This document shows positions 1 to 6,934 of a DNA stretch of 7,806 nucleotides, one piece after another; within the stretch, counting starts at the first letter, position 1, and every line of letters starts with the position of its first letter. Below the pieces are notes generated by a model. The model saw nothing but the letters and a program-made list of their open reading frames with translations, was not told the origin of the DNA and searched no databases. The stretch covers positions 1-7,806 of the forward strand of contig CAZYYO010000091.1 in the NCBI GenBank assembly GCA_964650965.1, written 5' to 3'. The translations under genes were made by a program, and so were the position numbers. This stretch comes from CAZYYO01 sp964650965 (GTDB lineage Bacteria > Bacillota > Clostridia > Lachnospirales > Lachnospiraceae).

Positions 1-804
1 CTATTTATTCTTTCCATATAGATAGGTAATAAAAAAGATAATGGAAGCAATAATTACAATCATGGGACCTGTTGCTACATTGGTATAGTAGGACACAATC
101 AATCCCAGAATTCCGGAAAACATGGAAAACACAATAGAATACAAATGATATTCCCGCATATTTTCAGAAATATTCCTGCTGCTGGCCGCCGGAAGAATCA
201 ACAATGCATTAATCAGTAAAATTCCCACCCACTTAATGGAAAGCATTACAATTAATGCAATTAACACTGCAAACGCATCTTCAATAAATCGAACTTTAAT
301 ATTGCTGCTTTTGGCCAGGGTTGGGTGAATGCTAATGGCATTTAAGCGATTCACTGCCACACACCAGAAAAGTAGTGTTACAACAAATATCATTACAAGA
401 TATACAATTTCTGTCACTGTAATGCTTAAAATGTCTCCCACCAGAATTGCAGAATATTTACTGAAATTACCTCCTCTAGACAAAATGGCCAAACCAATGG
501 CTGTAGCACAGCTGGCAAAGACAGAAATAATTGTATCTGTTGCTGCTAGACTTCTGCGATTAATCTGATTTAATAATAGAGCAAATACCACAGCAAATAC
601 AATCATAGACAAATTCGTATCTGTAATTCCAAGAACAACTCCAATAGCAATTCCTGTCAAAGCTGAATGTCCCAGGGCATCTGAGAAAAAAGCCATTTTC
701 TTATGAACAATCATTGTTCCTAAGATTCCCAACAAGGGAGTAATAATAATGATAGCCAGTAACGCATGCTTCATAAAGGAGTACTGCAATAAATCTGTGA
801 ACAT
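1..804 (-). CDS. znuB: Metal (probably zinc) ABC transporter permease, ABC-3 family
   Basis: This is the membrane channel subunit of a divalent-metal importer. The 267-residue protein is almost entirely hydrophobic, with about seven or eight membrane segments. It carries signatures of the ZnuB/MntB/TroC (ABC-3) family: FFSDALGHSALTG near residues 39-51, LLINALLILPAASSR near 196-210, and a C-terminal stretch ending TNVATGPMIVII. I chose the ATG at 804 because AAGGAGGAAA (811-820) lies just upstream and the family normally begins with a short segment before the first helix. Longer in-frame starts reach back into the ATPase gene and add an unrelated basic stretch. Only one base separates this start from the ATPase stop, and its ribosome site lies inside that gene, so the two are probably translationally coupled. 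The stop codon is the first three bases of the window, so the gene is complete. The metal is inferred from the binding protein. Confidence 0.93.
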   Translation of the reverse strand: MFTDLLQYSFMKHALLAIIIITPLLGILGTMIVHKKMAFFSDALGHSALTGIAIGVVLGITDTNLSMIVFAVVFALLLNQINRRSLAATDTIISVFASCATAIGLAILSRGGNFSKYSAILVGDILSITVTEIVYLVMIFVVTLLFWCVAVNRLNAISIHPTLAKSSNIKVRFIEDAFAVLIALIVMLSIKWVGILLINALLILPAASSRNISENMREYHLYSIVFSMFSGILGLIVSYYTNVATGPMIVIIASIIFFITYLYGKNK

Positions 805-805
805 A

Positions 806-1633
806 TTATTTTTCCTCCTTTCGTCCCTGGTAGGAGGCCTCATAAGGCTGTTCCTTCTCTGCAACTTGATGTGTGTGTACAGGTATTTCCGGGAAATGAT
901 AGCTGGTTTCTCCAAATACCTGATGGAACTGCTGACTATTATAAACCTCTCTTGGCGTACCATCTGCCAACACTGTCTTATCCAATAGTACTACCTTATT
1001 GGCATATTTTGCCACATAATCCAGGTCATGGGAGATAACCACAATTGCCATATCATAATTCTCTCTCAGATAGTTCATCTTAGAATAGAATAAATCCATA
1101 CCATTTTTATCAATTCCAGAAACCGGTTCATCTAGCAATAACAGATTTGGTTCCTCCATAACTGCCATGGACAGCAGGACACGCTGCAGCTCTCCACCGG
1201 ACAAATTTCCAATGGATTTATCTATTAAATCTTCTGCCTCAAAAACGGCAAGTGCCTCTTTTATTTCCTGATATATCTGTTTTTTCTTCAAAAACACTGG
1301 AAAATGATATCGATAGCTGGTTATCAAATCATATACATCCATGGGTGTATTCTTCTCAATGTTGATACTTTGAGGAACATATCCTATTTTCAGTTTTTCC
1401 ATACGCTGGTTCTTGGTATCCTTAAATTCAATATCACCAACATGAGGAATATCATTTAAGATGGCTTTCACCAGGGTAGATTTGCCTGCACCATTTCTTC
1501 CAATGATTGCAGTAAGACTTCCACAGTGAATATGCAGATTAATGTCTTCTAACACTACCTGCTCTCCAAAGCTTACACCTAAATGATTCATCTTAATACA
1601 ATGAAAACCACAGGGTTTTCTTATTTTCCGCAT
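806..1633 (-). CDS. znuC: Metal (probably zinc) ABC transporter ATP-binding protein
   Basis: This is the cytoplasmic ATPase that powers the adjacent permease. The 275-residue protein shows all nucleotide-binding motifs: Walker A GRNGAGKST (45-53), Q-loop around YVPQS (85-89), signature LSGGE (144-148), Walker B LLLLDEP (164-170) and the H-loop SHD with His202. ATG 1633 is preceded by AGGAAAGGA with a spacing of about six bases. It follows the binding-protein gene by 21 bases. Unusual features are a Cys/His-rich N-terminus (CGFHC at 8-12, His17, HIHC at 34-37) and a histidine-bearing tail (His246, His253, His255). These are visible in the sequence, but a metal-sensing role is only my inference. 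Family membership is secure; zinc rather than manganese is inferred from the ligands of the partner binding protein. Confidence 0.93.
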   Translation of the reverse strand: MRKIRKPCGFHCIKMNHLGVSFGEQVVLEDINLHIHCGSLTAIIGRNGAGKSTLVKAILNDIPHVGDIEFKDTKNQRMEKLKIGYVPQSINIEKNTPMDVYDLITSYRYHFPVFLKKKQIYQEIKEALAVFEAEDLIDKSIGNLSGGELQRVLLSMAVMEEPNLLLLDEPVSGIDKNGMDLFYSKMNYLRENYDMAIVVISHDLDYVAKYANKVVLLDKTVLADGTPREVYNSQQFHQVFGETSYHFPEIPVHTHQVAEKEQPYEASYQGRKEEK

Positions 1634-1654
1634 AACATATCCTTTCCTATTCCT

Positions 1655-2563
1655 TTAGTCGTTCTGCAAGCCCAGTGCCATCTCAATGATATTAATGTTT
1701 TCCTGCATTTTCTCAAGATAGCTATTGGCATCATAAGTACCTCTTACTAAGGTATTCAGATAGTATACAGGTACACCGGTCTCCTCTGTGACCCTGTCCC
1801 CCATATCCTTGCCATATTCTTCCTCTGCAAGAACGAAGCTTACACTGCCACTGCTTACTGCATCCATTACATCAGCAACCTCGCCGGCACTTACCTGACG
1901 TTCTTCATCCAAATCCAGTACAAATGCTACCTCCATGCCATAATCCCTGGCCACATACTCATATGCCTCATGAAAAATAACGATTTGCTTGCCCTGAGAG
2001 GATGCAAGAATCTGATTCTGCTGCTTCTCCAGATCTGCAAGCTTCCTGTCATAATCTGCAGCATTCAGCTGGTAGATTTCTGCATTGTCCGGGTCAATCG
2101 TTTCTAATCCAGCAGATATATTGGCTACCTGTTCTCTATGGAGAGGCACACTCATCCATGCATGAGAATTGTCTTCCATCAAGTCTAATCCCTGACTTGC
2201 ATCAATAATCGTCAGGTCAGGATATGCCTTAGCTACCTCTGTTAAAAATTCCTCTATTCCCCCACCATTAATTATAAAAACATCGGCCTTGGATAATAAT
2301 TTCATATCCTCGGGAGTCAGCTGATAATCGTGAAGACATCCAGTTTGAGGCTCACTTAAGTTGGTAAGCTTTATATGTTCTGCTCCCTTGGTAATATTTT
2401 CTGTAGCAATATACATAGGAAAGAAGGAGGTAACAATAGACAATTCCTCTTCCTGCTTCTCCTGTGTATGATAATTTAAATACAGCTTCACACTTCCCAG
2501 GGAAACTACCGCTATTACCAGCAGCATCATTCCCACAAAAAGTGGTTTATTCCTCTTCTTCAT
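1655..2563 (-). CDS. znuA: Metal (probably zinc) ABC transporter substrate-binding protein
   Basis: This is the extracytoplasmic receptor of the cluster A-I (ZnuA/AdcA/PsaA) type that hands metal to the permease. It has 302 residues from ATG 2563. A basic N-terminus and hydrophobic segment (about residues 6-28) would insert it in the membrane. Probable ligands are His78 (CLHDYQLTPED), His134 (NSHAWMS) and His198 (IFHEAYEY). Histidine at the third site is typical of zinc members, whereas manganese members such as PsaA have glutamate there. The usual acidic fourth ligand is not clear: the region that often reads LDPL reads LNTL (about 269-272). There is no His-rich loop. No lipobox cysteine follows the hydrophobic segment, unlike most Gram-positive members. 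The start was chosen because AGGTGA (2570-2575) is six bases from this ATG, whereas the in-frame TTG at 2569 touches it. The gene overlaps the end of ysxC by 17 bases, suggesting coupling. Confidence 0.9.
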   Translation of the reverse strand: MKKRNKPLFVGMMLLVIAVVSLGSVKLYLNYHTQEKQEEELSIVTSFFPMYIATENITKGAEHIKLTNLSEPQTGCLHDYQLTPEDMKLLSKADVFIINGGGIEEFLTEVAKAYPDLTIIDASQGLDLMEDNSHAWMSVPLHREQVANISAGLETIDPDNAEIYQLNAADYDRKLADLEKQQNQILASSQGKQIVIFHEAYEYVARDYGMEVAFVLDLDEERQVSAGEVADVMDAVSSGSVSFVLAEEEYGKDMGDRVTEETGVPVYYLNTLVRGTYDANSYLEKMQENINIIEMALGLQND

Positions 2564-3146
2564 TTTCAATCACCTGATCCATAAAATCCCATATTGTGTC
2601 TCTTCCCTGCTTGGTTTGGGCAGAAAAAGGCACAATGATTGTCTCTTTGTTGGCCTCTAGGCCTTCGCGAATCAGCTTTAGCTGCTTGTCCAGCTGACTT
2701 CTCTTGATTTTATCTAGCTTGGTAGCAATAACAATGGGGTCATATCCTACATATTCCATCCACTGGAACATTTGCTTGTCATTTACCGACGGCTTGTGAC
2801 GGATATCTACCAGCAGGAATACTGCCCGCAGCTTCTCAGAAGAGTTTAGATAGTTTTCAATCATCACGCCCCATTTTTCCCGTTCCTGCTCCGATGCCTT
2901 GGCATATCCATATCCAGGTAAATCCACCAAATAGATTTCTTCATTAATATTATAGAAATTTATGGTCTGGGTTTTTCCTGGCTGTGCCGAGGTTCTAGCC
3001 AAAGACTTTCGATTCATTAATGAATTAATCAGGGAAGATTTTCCCACATTGGATTTTCCGGCAAAAGCCACCTCAGGCAGCTGGTTGTCAGGAAGGGTAC
3101 TGGTAATACCACATACTGTTTCCAAGTTTACATTTTTTATTACCAT
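2547..3146 (-). CDS. ysxC: Ribosome-biogenesis GTPase YsxC/EngB (YihA)
   Basis: This is a TrmE-Era-EngA-EngB-family GTPase needed for late assembly of the 50S ribosomal subunit; it is known to be essential in Bacillus subtilis and E. coli. The 199 residues match the usual family length. Motifs are in order: G1 GKSNVGKS (30-37), switch I region PGKTQTINFY (56-65), G3 DLPG (75-78), G4 TKLD (142-145) and G5 SAQ (175-177). ATG 3146 has AGGAGA a few bases upstream. It follows clpX, as in many Clostridia, but a hairpin stands between the two genes and no lon gene is present. Its 3' end overlaps the metal-binding protein gene. It therefore appears to head a transcript with the transporter, although I could not find a convincing promoter directly upstream. 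Confidence 0.97.
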   Translation of the reverse strand: MVIKNVNLETVCGITSTLPDNQLPEVAFAGKSNVGKSSLINSLMNRKSLARTSAQPGKTQTINFYNINEEIYLVDLPGYGYAKASEQEREKWGVMIENYLNSSEKLRAVFLLVDIRHKPSVNDKQMFQWMEYVGYDPIVIATKLDKIKRSQLDKQLKLIREGLEANKETIIVPFSAQTKQGRDTIWDFMDQVIENEEEE

Positions 3147-3163
3147 GATTTTCTCCTAAAATA

Positions 3164-3200
3164 ATTCAGACAAAGATTCTATAAGAACCTCTGTCTGAAT
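3164..3200 (-). terminator. 17-bp hairpin after clpX, probable terminator or attenuator
   Basis: On the transcribed strand, ATTCAGACAGAGGTTCT pairs with AGAATCTTTGTCTGAAT across a three-base loop (TAT). This gives 17 pairs, two of them G-U. The stem begins nine bases past the clpX stop codon and is followed by TATTTT and then immediately by the AGGAGA ribosome site of ysxC. The stem is long but fairly AT-rich and the T-tract is short and interrupted, so termination may be partial. It could also be a processing or mRNA-end-protecting hairpin. Confidence 0.65.
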
Positions 3201-3209
3201 GAATCTTTC

Positions 3210-4487
3210 TTATGCACTCTTGCTTTCTGGTTTTTCTTCGATGGAGAGTACTTCATCCTTCTTATCCACTAACATAATATTCTGATCTACCATCTCCTTG
3301 GTAATCAGAAGACTGGTTATGCTGTCATCAGAAGGAACGCTGTACATGTAATCCATCATCACATTCTCCATAATCGCTCTTAATCCACGGGCTCCTGTCT
3401 TTCGCTCAATGGACTTCTTCGCAATTTCTGTTAATGCATCTGGTGCAAAGCTAATCTGCACTCCATCAATGGAGAACAATGCCTGATACTGCTTCACCAG
3501 ACAATTCTTAGGCTCTGTAAGAATTCGAACCATTGCGTCCTCATCTAATTCCTCTAATGCCACATTAATTGGCACACGACCAATAAATTCCGGAATCAAG
3601 CCAAACTTGATGAAATCCTGTGGCAGAACATGCTTTAATACCTCTCCTGCCGGTTTTTCTTTCTTTTCTGCAATCTGTGAATTAAAGCCAATGGCTTTGG
3701 TATCCATACGTGACTCAATAATTTTATCAATTCCCTCAAATGCACCACCGCAAATGAATAAAATGTTAGTGGTATCAATCTGAATCAGTTCCTGCTGGGG
3801 ATGCTTTCTTCCACCCTGAGGTGGCACAGATGCTACCGTACCTTCTAAGATTTTCAAAAGAGCCTGCTGTACGCCTTCTCCAGATACATCTCTTGTAATA
3901 GATACATTCTCTGACTTCTTAGTAATCTTATCAATCTCATCAATATAGATAATACCAAGCTCTGCCTTATCCACATCATAATCCGCTGCCTGAATAATCT
4001 TCAACAGAATATTCTCCACATCTTCACCGACATAGCCTGCTTCTGTAAGTGTTGTGGCATCTGCAATGGCAAATGGAACTCCAAGAATTCTAGCCAGAGT
4101 CTGTGCTAATAATGTCTTACCACTTCCAGTTGGTCCAAGCATCAACACATTACTTTTCTGTAATTCAACATCAATATTGGTATCTGCCATGATACGTTTG
4201 TAGTGATTATATACTGCAACAGACAATACCTTCTTGGCTTCATCCTGACCAATCACATACTCATCCAGAAAAGTTTTCAACTCCTCCGGTTTTAACAAAT
4301 TAATATTAAGTGCTTCCTTATCTTCAGGGATATCCTCTTCAAATTCCTCTTCGATGATTTCTGAACAAATGTCAATACATTCGTCGCAGATATATGCACC
4401 ATTTGGTCCAGCGATTAGCTTTCTCACCTGCTGCTGTGATTTTCCACAGAAGGAGCAGCGAATCTTATCCTCATTTCTTCCAGCCAT
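3210..4487 (-). CDS. clpX: ATP-dependent Clp protease ATP-binding subunit ClpX
   Basis: This is a hexameric AAA+ unfoldase that recognises tagged substrates, unfolds them and feeds them into ClpP. The 425 residues match the normal length. The N-terminal zinc-binding domain has Cys11, Cys14, Cys34 and Cys37. The AAA+ core has Walker A GPTGSGKT (118-125), pore loop GYVG (151-154), Walker B with DE at 183-184, RKH loop (227-229), the ClpP-docking IGF loop (266-268), a probable arginine finger Arg304 in EFIGR and the sensor-2 motif GARGLR (365-370). The complete IGF loop fits pairing with the ClpP encoded just upstream. ATG 4487 gives the canonical N-terminus. The ribosome site is not a clean AGGAGG: AAAGGATAGG precedes it. 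No CIRCE or CtsR-type operator is evident in the preceding gap. Confidence 0.98.
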   Translation of the reverse strand: MAGRNEDKIRCSFCGKSQQQVRKLIAGPNGAYICDECIDICSEIIEEEFEEDIPEDKEALNINLLKPEELKTFLDEYVIGQDEAKKVLSVAVYNHYKRIMADTNIDVELQKSNVLMLGPTGSGKTLLAQTLARILGVPFAIADATTLTEAGYVGEDVENILLKIIQAADYDVDKAELGIIYIDEIDKITKKSENVSITRDVSGEGVQQALLKILEGTVASVPPQGGRKHPQQELIQIDTTNILFICGGAFEGIDKIIESRMDTKAIGFNSQIAEKKEKPAGEVLKHVLPQDFIKFGLIPEFIGRVPINVALEELDEDAMVRILTEPKNCLVKQYQALFSIDGVQISFAPDALTEIAKKSIERKTGARGLRAIMENVMMDYMYSVPSDDSITSLLITKEMVDQNIMLVDKKDEVLSIEEKPESKSA

Positions 4488-4515
4488 TCTTTTTACCTAT
4501 CCTTTTATGCGTTTT

Positions 4516-4553
4516 GAGGGTATCCCAAGAAAATGGGGTACCCTCGTTTTTTT
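4516..4553 (+). terminator. Intrinsic terminator on the strand opposite the clp genes
   Basis: Read on the plus strand, GAGGGTATCCC (4516-4526) pairs with GGGGTACCCTC (4535-4545) across an eight-base loop, giving eleven positions with one mismatch. It is followed directly by G and seven T residues (4547-4553). This is a textbook intrinsic terminator for transcription running opposite to all genes here. On the gene strand the same hairpin is followed by AAAACGC, so it should not terminate tig-clpP-clpX transcripts, though it may act as a stabilising or processing hairpin. The T-tract overlaps the clpP stop codon. Confidence 0.65.
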
Positions 4554-5133
4554 AGCGATTTGTAATAATACTATCAATCAAACCATATTCCAATGCTTCT
4601 TCGGCATCCATATAATTATCCCGCTCTGTATCTGCTGCAACAACCTCGTAAGGCTTGCCACAGTTATCTGCCAGAATCTGGTTTAATTTCTTTTTGGTTT
4701 TCAATATATTCTCAGCAGCAATTTGAATTTCTGTTGCCTGTCCTTTTGCCCCACCGGATGGCTGATGAATCATAATTTCTGCATTTGGAAGTGCAAATCG
4801 TTTTCCTTTTGTTCCACCGGATAACAGGAACGCACCCATGCTTGCTGCCATACCGATGCAGATGGTTGATACATCACACTTAATGTACTGCATGGTATCA
4901 TAAATTGCAAGACCTGCGGTTACCATTCCTCCTGGGGAATTAATGTACAGATGAATGTCTTTTCCAGGATCTTCTGATTCTAAAAACAACAGCTGTGCTA
5001 CAGTAAGACTTGCAGTTGTTTCATTTACCTCTTCACCTAAGAAAATAATTCTGTCTTTTAACAGACGAGAATAAATATCATAAGAACGCTCGCCTCTGCT
5101 ATTCTGTTCAATGACATAAGGAATTGTTGCCAT
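4552..5133 (-). CDS. clpP: ATP-dependent Clp protease proteolytic subunit ClpP
   Basis: This serine peptidase forms a double-heptamer barrel and degrades proteins delivered by ClpX or other Clp ATPases. Counting from ATG 5133 gives 193 residues, and the catalytic triad falls at the canonical positions: Ser98 (GMAASMGAF), His123 (MIHQPSGG) and Asp172 (ERDNYM). The N-terminal IPYVIEQNSRGER segment is the usual axial-loop region, and the family normally has just a few residues before it. An upstream in-frame ATG at 5148 is part of the ribosome-site sequence (GGAGGT at 5141-5146), so the later ATG is preferred. The gene lies 34 bases after tig and 64 bases before clpX, apparently in one operon. 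No terminator on this strand separates them. Confidence 0.98.
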   Translation of the reverse strand: MATIPYVIEQNSRGERSYDIYSRLLKDRIIFLGEEVNETTASLTVAQLLFLESEDPGKDIHLYINSPGGMVTAGLAIYDTMQYIKCDVSTICIGMAASMGAFLLSGGTKGKRFALPNAEIMIHQPSGGAKGQATEIQIAAENILKTKKKLNQILADNCGKPYEVVAADTERDNYMDAEEALEYGLIDSIITNR

Positions 5134-5140
5134 ACTACCT

Positions 5141-5146
5141 ACCTCC
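5141..5146 (-). promoter_or_regulatory. Ribosome binding site that fixes the clpP start
   Basis: On the minus strand GGAGGT lies seven bases before ATG 5133. The competing ATG at 5148 overlaps this site and has no comparable site of its own. Confidence 0.8.
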
Positions 5147-5167
5147 ATTCAAGAACTGCCTTGCTGT

Positions 5168-6502
5168 CTACTCTTCGGTATCGGCTTCAGCTTCTTTTTC
5201 TTTTTTTGTCTTAGCTTTTGCTCTTTCTTTTACATTCTCCATAATGAAATCTACTGCCTTCTGAATAGCAATATCCTTCTTCATAGATTCCTTCTGCTCG
5301 CCCTGGATATATCCCTTAACCTGCTCAACTTCCATGCCGTAAGAAGCTGCCATCTTTTCGATTTCAGCATCTACATCTTCATCAGAAGCCTGGATATTTT
5401 CTTCCTTGGCAATTGCCTCTAATACTAATGAAGACTGAATTCTCTTCACTGCATCTGGACGAACCTGCTCACGGAATTTGTCCATGGTCATTCCGGTGAA
5501 CTGCATATACTGTTCAATGGTAAGACCCTGCTGAGCCATATTGTTAGCAAAATCATTAATCATGCTGTTAACCTGATTATCAATCATTGCGTCTGGAATA
5601 TCCATTTTAGATTTATCAATGATCTTCTCGATTGCTTCGTCTTCTTTCGCACGCTTTGCATCTGCTTCTTTTTTGCTTACAAGATTCTTCTTAACATCTT
5701 CCTTATATTCTGCTAAGGTATCAAATTCAGATACATCCTGTGCAAATTCATCATCTAATTCAGGAAGTTCTTTTGCTTTTACTTCGTGAATCTTAACCTT
5801 GAATAATGCAGGCTTACCTGCTAATTCTGCTGCCTGATACTGCTCTGGGAAGGTTACATTAACTTCAACGTCATCTCCAGCCTTCTTGCCAACCAGCTGA
5901 TCTTCAAAGGTATCAATAAAGGAATGAGAACCAATTTCCAAATCAAAGTTCTCGCCCTTGCCACCTTCAAATGCTTCTCCGTCAGTAAATCCTTCGAAAT
6001 CGATAACTGCTGTATCACCATTTTCAATAGCTCTGTCTACGGTAACAGTTCTTGCATTACGCTCCTGCTGGGAAGCAACCTCTGCGTCAACTTCTTCATC
6101 TGTAACTGCTGTATCAATCTTAGTAACGGTAACGCCTGTGTATTTACCTAAAGTAACTTCTGGCTTTAATGCAACCTCTGCAGTAAAAATAAAGCTCTTG
6201 CCTGCTTCTAACTGAACCACATCAACGGTAGGCTGAGACACAATGTCTAAACCAGATTCGTCATATGCCTTAGGATATTCCTCCTGAAGTAAGATATTCG
6301 CAGCATCTTCATAAAATACTTCCTTACCATACATTTTCTCAATCATTTTTCTAGGAGCTTTGCCCTTACGGAAGCCCTGAATGCTAATGCTGTTCTTCTG
6401 CTTATTATATGCAGCATCTAACGCTTTGTCTAACTTGGCTGCCTCTACCTCAACGGTCAGCTTAGCCATATTATTTTCTAACTTTTCTACCTGTACACTC
6501 AT
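5168..6502 (-). CDS. tig: Trigger factor, ribosome-associated chaperone and peptidyl-prolyl isomerase
   Basis: Trigger factor binds the ribosome exit tunnel and shields emerging chains. From ATG 6502 the protein has 444 residues. The N-terminal ribosome-binding domain contains the family signature GFRKGKAP (43-50). An FKBP-like isomerase domain spans roughly 160-245 (GDTAVIDFEGFTDGEAF). The helical substrate-cradling C-terminal domain follows, ending in a lysine/glutamate-rich tail from about 425. ATG 6502 is preceded by AAGGAGGAAA (6511-6520). An open frame continues upstream to ATG 6583, but that extension (begins MRKYMDLYSAV) lacks a ribosome site and is not family-like. It is the first gene of the tig-clpP-clpX operon, linking folding of nascent chains with degradation. 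The leader between promoter and start is about 100 nt. Confidence 0.97.
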   Translation of the reverse strand: MSVQVEKLENNMAKLTVEVEAAKLDKALDAAYNKQKNSISIQGFRKGKAPRKMIEKMYGKEVFYEDAANILLQEEYPKAYDESGLDIVSQPTVDVVQLEAGKSFIFTAEVALKPEVTLGKYTGVTVTKIDTAVTDEEVDAEVASQQERNARTVTVDRAIENGDTAVIDFEGFTDGEAFEGGKGENFDLEIGSHSFIDTFEDQLVGKKAGDDVEVNVTFPEQYQAAELAGKPALFKVKIHEVKAKELPELDDEFAQDVSEFDTLAEYKEDVKKNLVSKKEADAKRAKEDEAIEKIIDKSKMDIPDAMIDNQVNSMINDFANNMAQQGLTIEQYMQFTGMTMDKFREQVRPDAVKRIQSSLVLEAIAKEENIQASDEDVDAEIEKMAASYGMEVEQVKGYIQGEQKESMKKDIAIQKAVDFIMENVKERAKAKTKKEKEAEADTEE

Positions 6503-6609
6503 CTTTGTTGTTTCCTCCTTAAAATTGTGCTGCTTCCTATAGAATTCGGACACTGCACTATATAAATCCATGTACTTTCGCATTCTTTCTTCAATGCAAT
6601 CATTTAGTG

Positions 6610-6638
6610 ATTATATCATACCGATTTTAGAAATACAA
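6610..6638 (-). promoter_or_regulatory. Probable vegetative (sigma-A) promoter of tig-clpP-clpX
   Basis: On the minus strand a perfect TATAAT (6610-6615) carries an extended -10 TG one base upstream (TGATATAAT). It lies 17 bases from a weak -35 element TTGTAT (6633-6638). Transcription would start near 6603, giving a leader of about 100 nt. It sits just downstream of the SASP terminator, as expected for an independent operon promoter. No heat-shock operator of CIRCE or CtsR type is recognisable. Confidence 0.75.
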
Positions 6639-6660
6639 CAAGAAAAGTAGGACATAACCC

Positions 6661-6700
6661 AAAAAATAGCCCGAAAATCAAGCTTTTGATTTTCGGACTA
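6661..6700 (-). terminator. Intrinsic terminator of the SASP gene
   Basis: On the minus strand TAGTCCGAAAATCAA pairs with TTGATTTTCGGGCTA across the loop AAGC. This gives 15 pairs including one G-U, followed by six T residues (6661-6666). It begins 21 bases after the SASP stop codon and separates spore expression from the tig operon promoter. Confidence 0.9.
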
Positions 6701-6721
6701 CTTTGTTATTTACCCAATGGC

Positions 6722-6934
6722 TTATTGAGACATCTGCTCTTCCTGTTTCATGATCATTTTCTTAACCATTTCTCCACCAATTGAGCCTGCCTGCTTGGAA
6801 GTGAGTTCTCCGTTGTAGCCTTCTTTTAAAGGAACACCAATCTCACTTGCAACTTCCTGTTTAAAACGGTTCATAGCATCTTTTGCTTCAGGAACTGCCA
6901 TTCTTCCTGAATTTGTGTTTGAACTTCCACTCAT
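6722..6934 (-). CDS. Alpha/beta-type small acid-soluble spore protein (SASP)
   Basis: SASPs coat spore DNA during dormancy, protecting it from UV and chemical damage, and are degraded at germination. This protein has 70 residues, typical of the family. It contains the DNA-binding signature LTSKQAGSIGGEMVKKMI (44-61) and, around residues 27-32, EVASEIG, which matches the region cleaved by the germination protease GPR. The N-terminus is short and polar. ATG 6934 is chosen because GGAGGAA (6941-6947) lies six bases upstream and family members are about 60-75 residues. The open frame extends much further upstream, but through the promoter and leader. The gene stands alone, with a sporulation-type promoter before it and a strong terminator after it. 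Which numbered SASP it corresponds to cannot be told from sequence alone. Confidence 0.96.
   Translation of the reverse strand: MSGSSNTNSGRMAVPEAKDAMNRFKQEVASEIGVPLKEGYNGELTSKQAGSIGGEMVKKMIMKQEEQMSQ

Noticed and set aside
805..963. Longer start for the permease at 963
   Set aside because: It would overlap the ATPase gene by about 160 bases and add a basic, non-family segment. ATG 804 has a strong ribosome site.
2564..2569. TTG at 2569 as start of the binding protein
   Set aside because: AGGTGA is directly adjacent to TTG, too close for use, but is six bases from ATG 2563.
4354..4686. Plus-strand open frame across the clpP-clpX junction
   Set aside because: It is antisense to two well-conserved genes, has no recognisable domain and runs through the hairpin and terminator. 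It is a shadow frame.
5924..6215. Plus-strand open frames inside trigger factor
   Set aside because: They are antisense to a conserved gene with low-complexity Ser/Thr/Val-rich translations, as expected from its opposite strand.
6503..6583. In-frame N-terminal extension of trigger factor from ATG 6583
   Set aside because: There is no ribosome site before it, the sequence does not resemble the family N-terminus, and a strong AAGGAGG sits before ATG 6502.
6503..6660. CIRCE or CtsR heat-shock operator before the tig-clp operon
   Set aside because: Neither the TTAGCACTC/GAGTGCTAA inverted repeat nor tandem GGTCAAA-like heptads are present.
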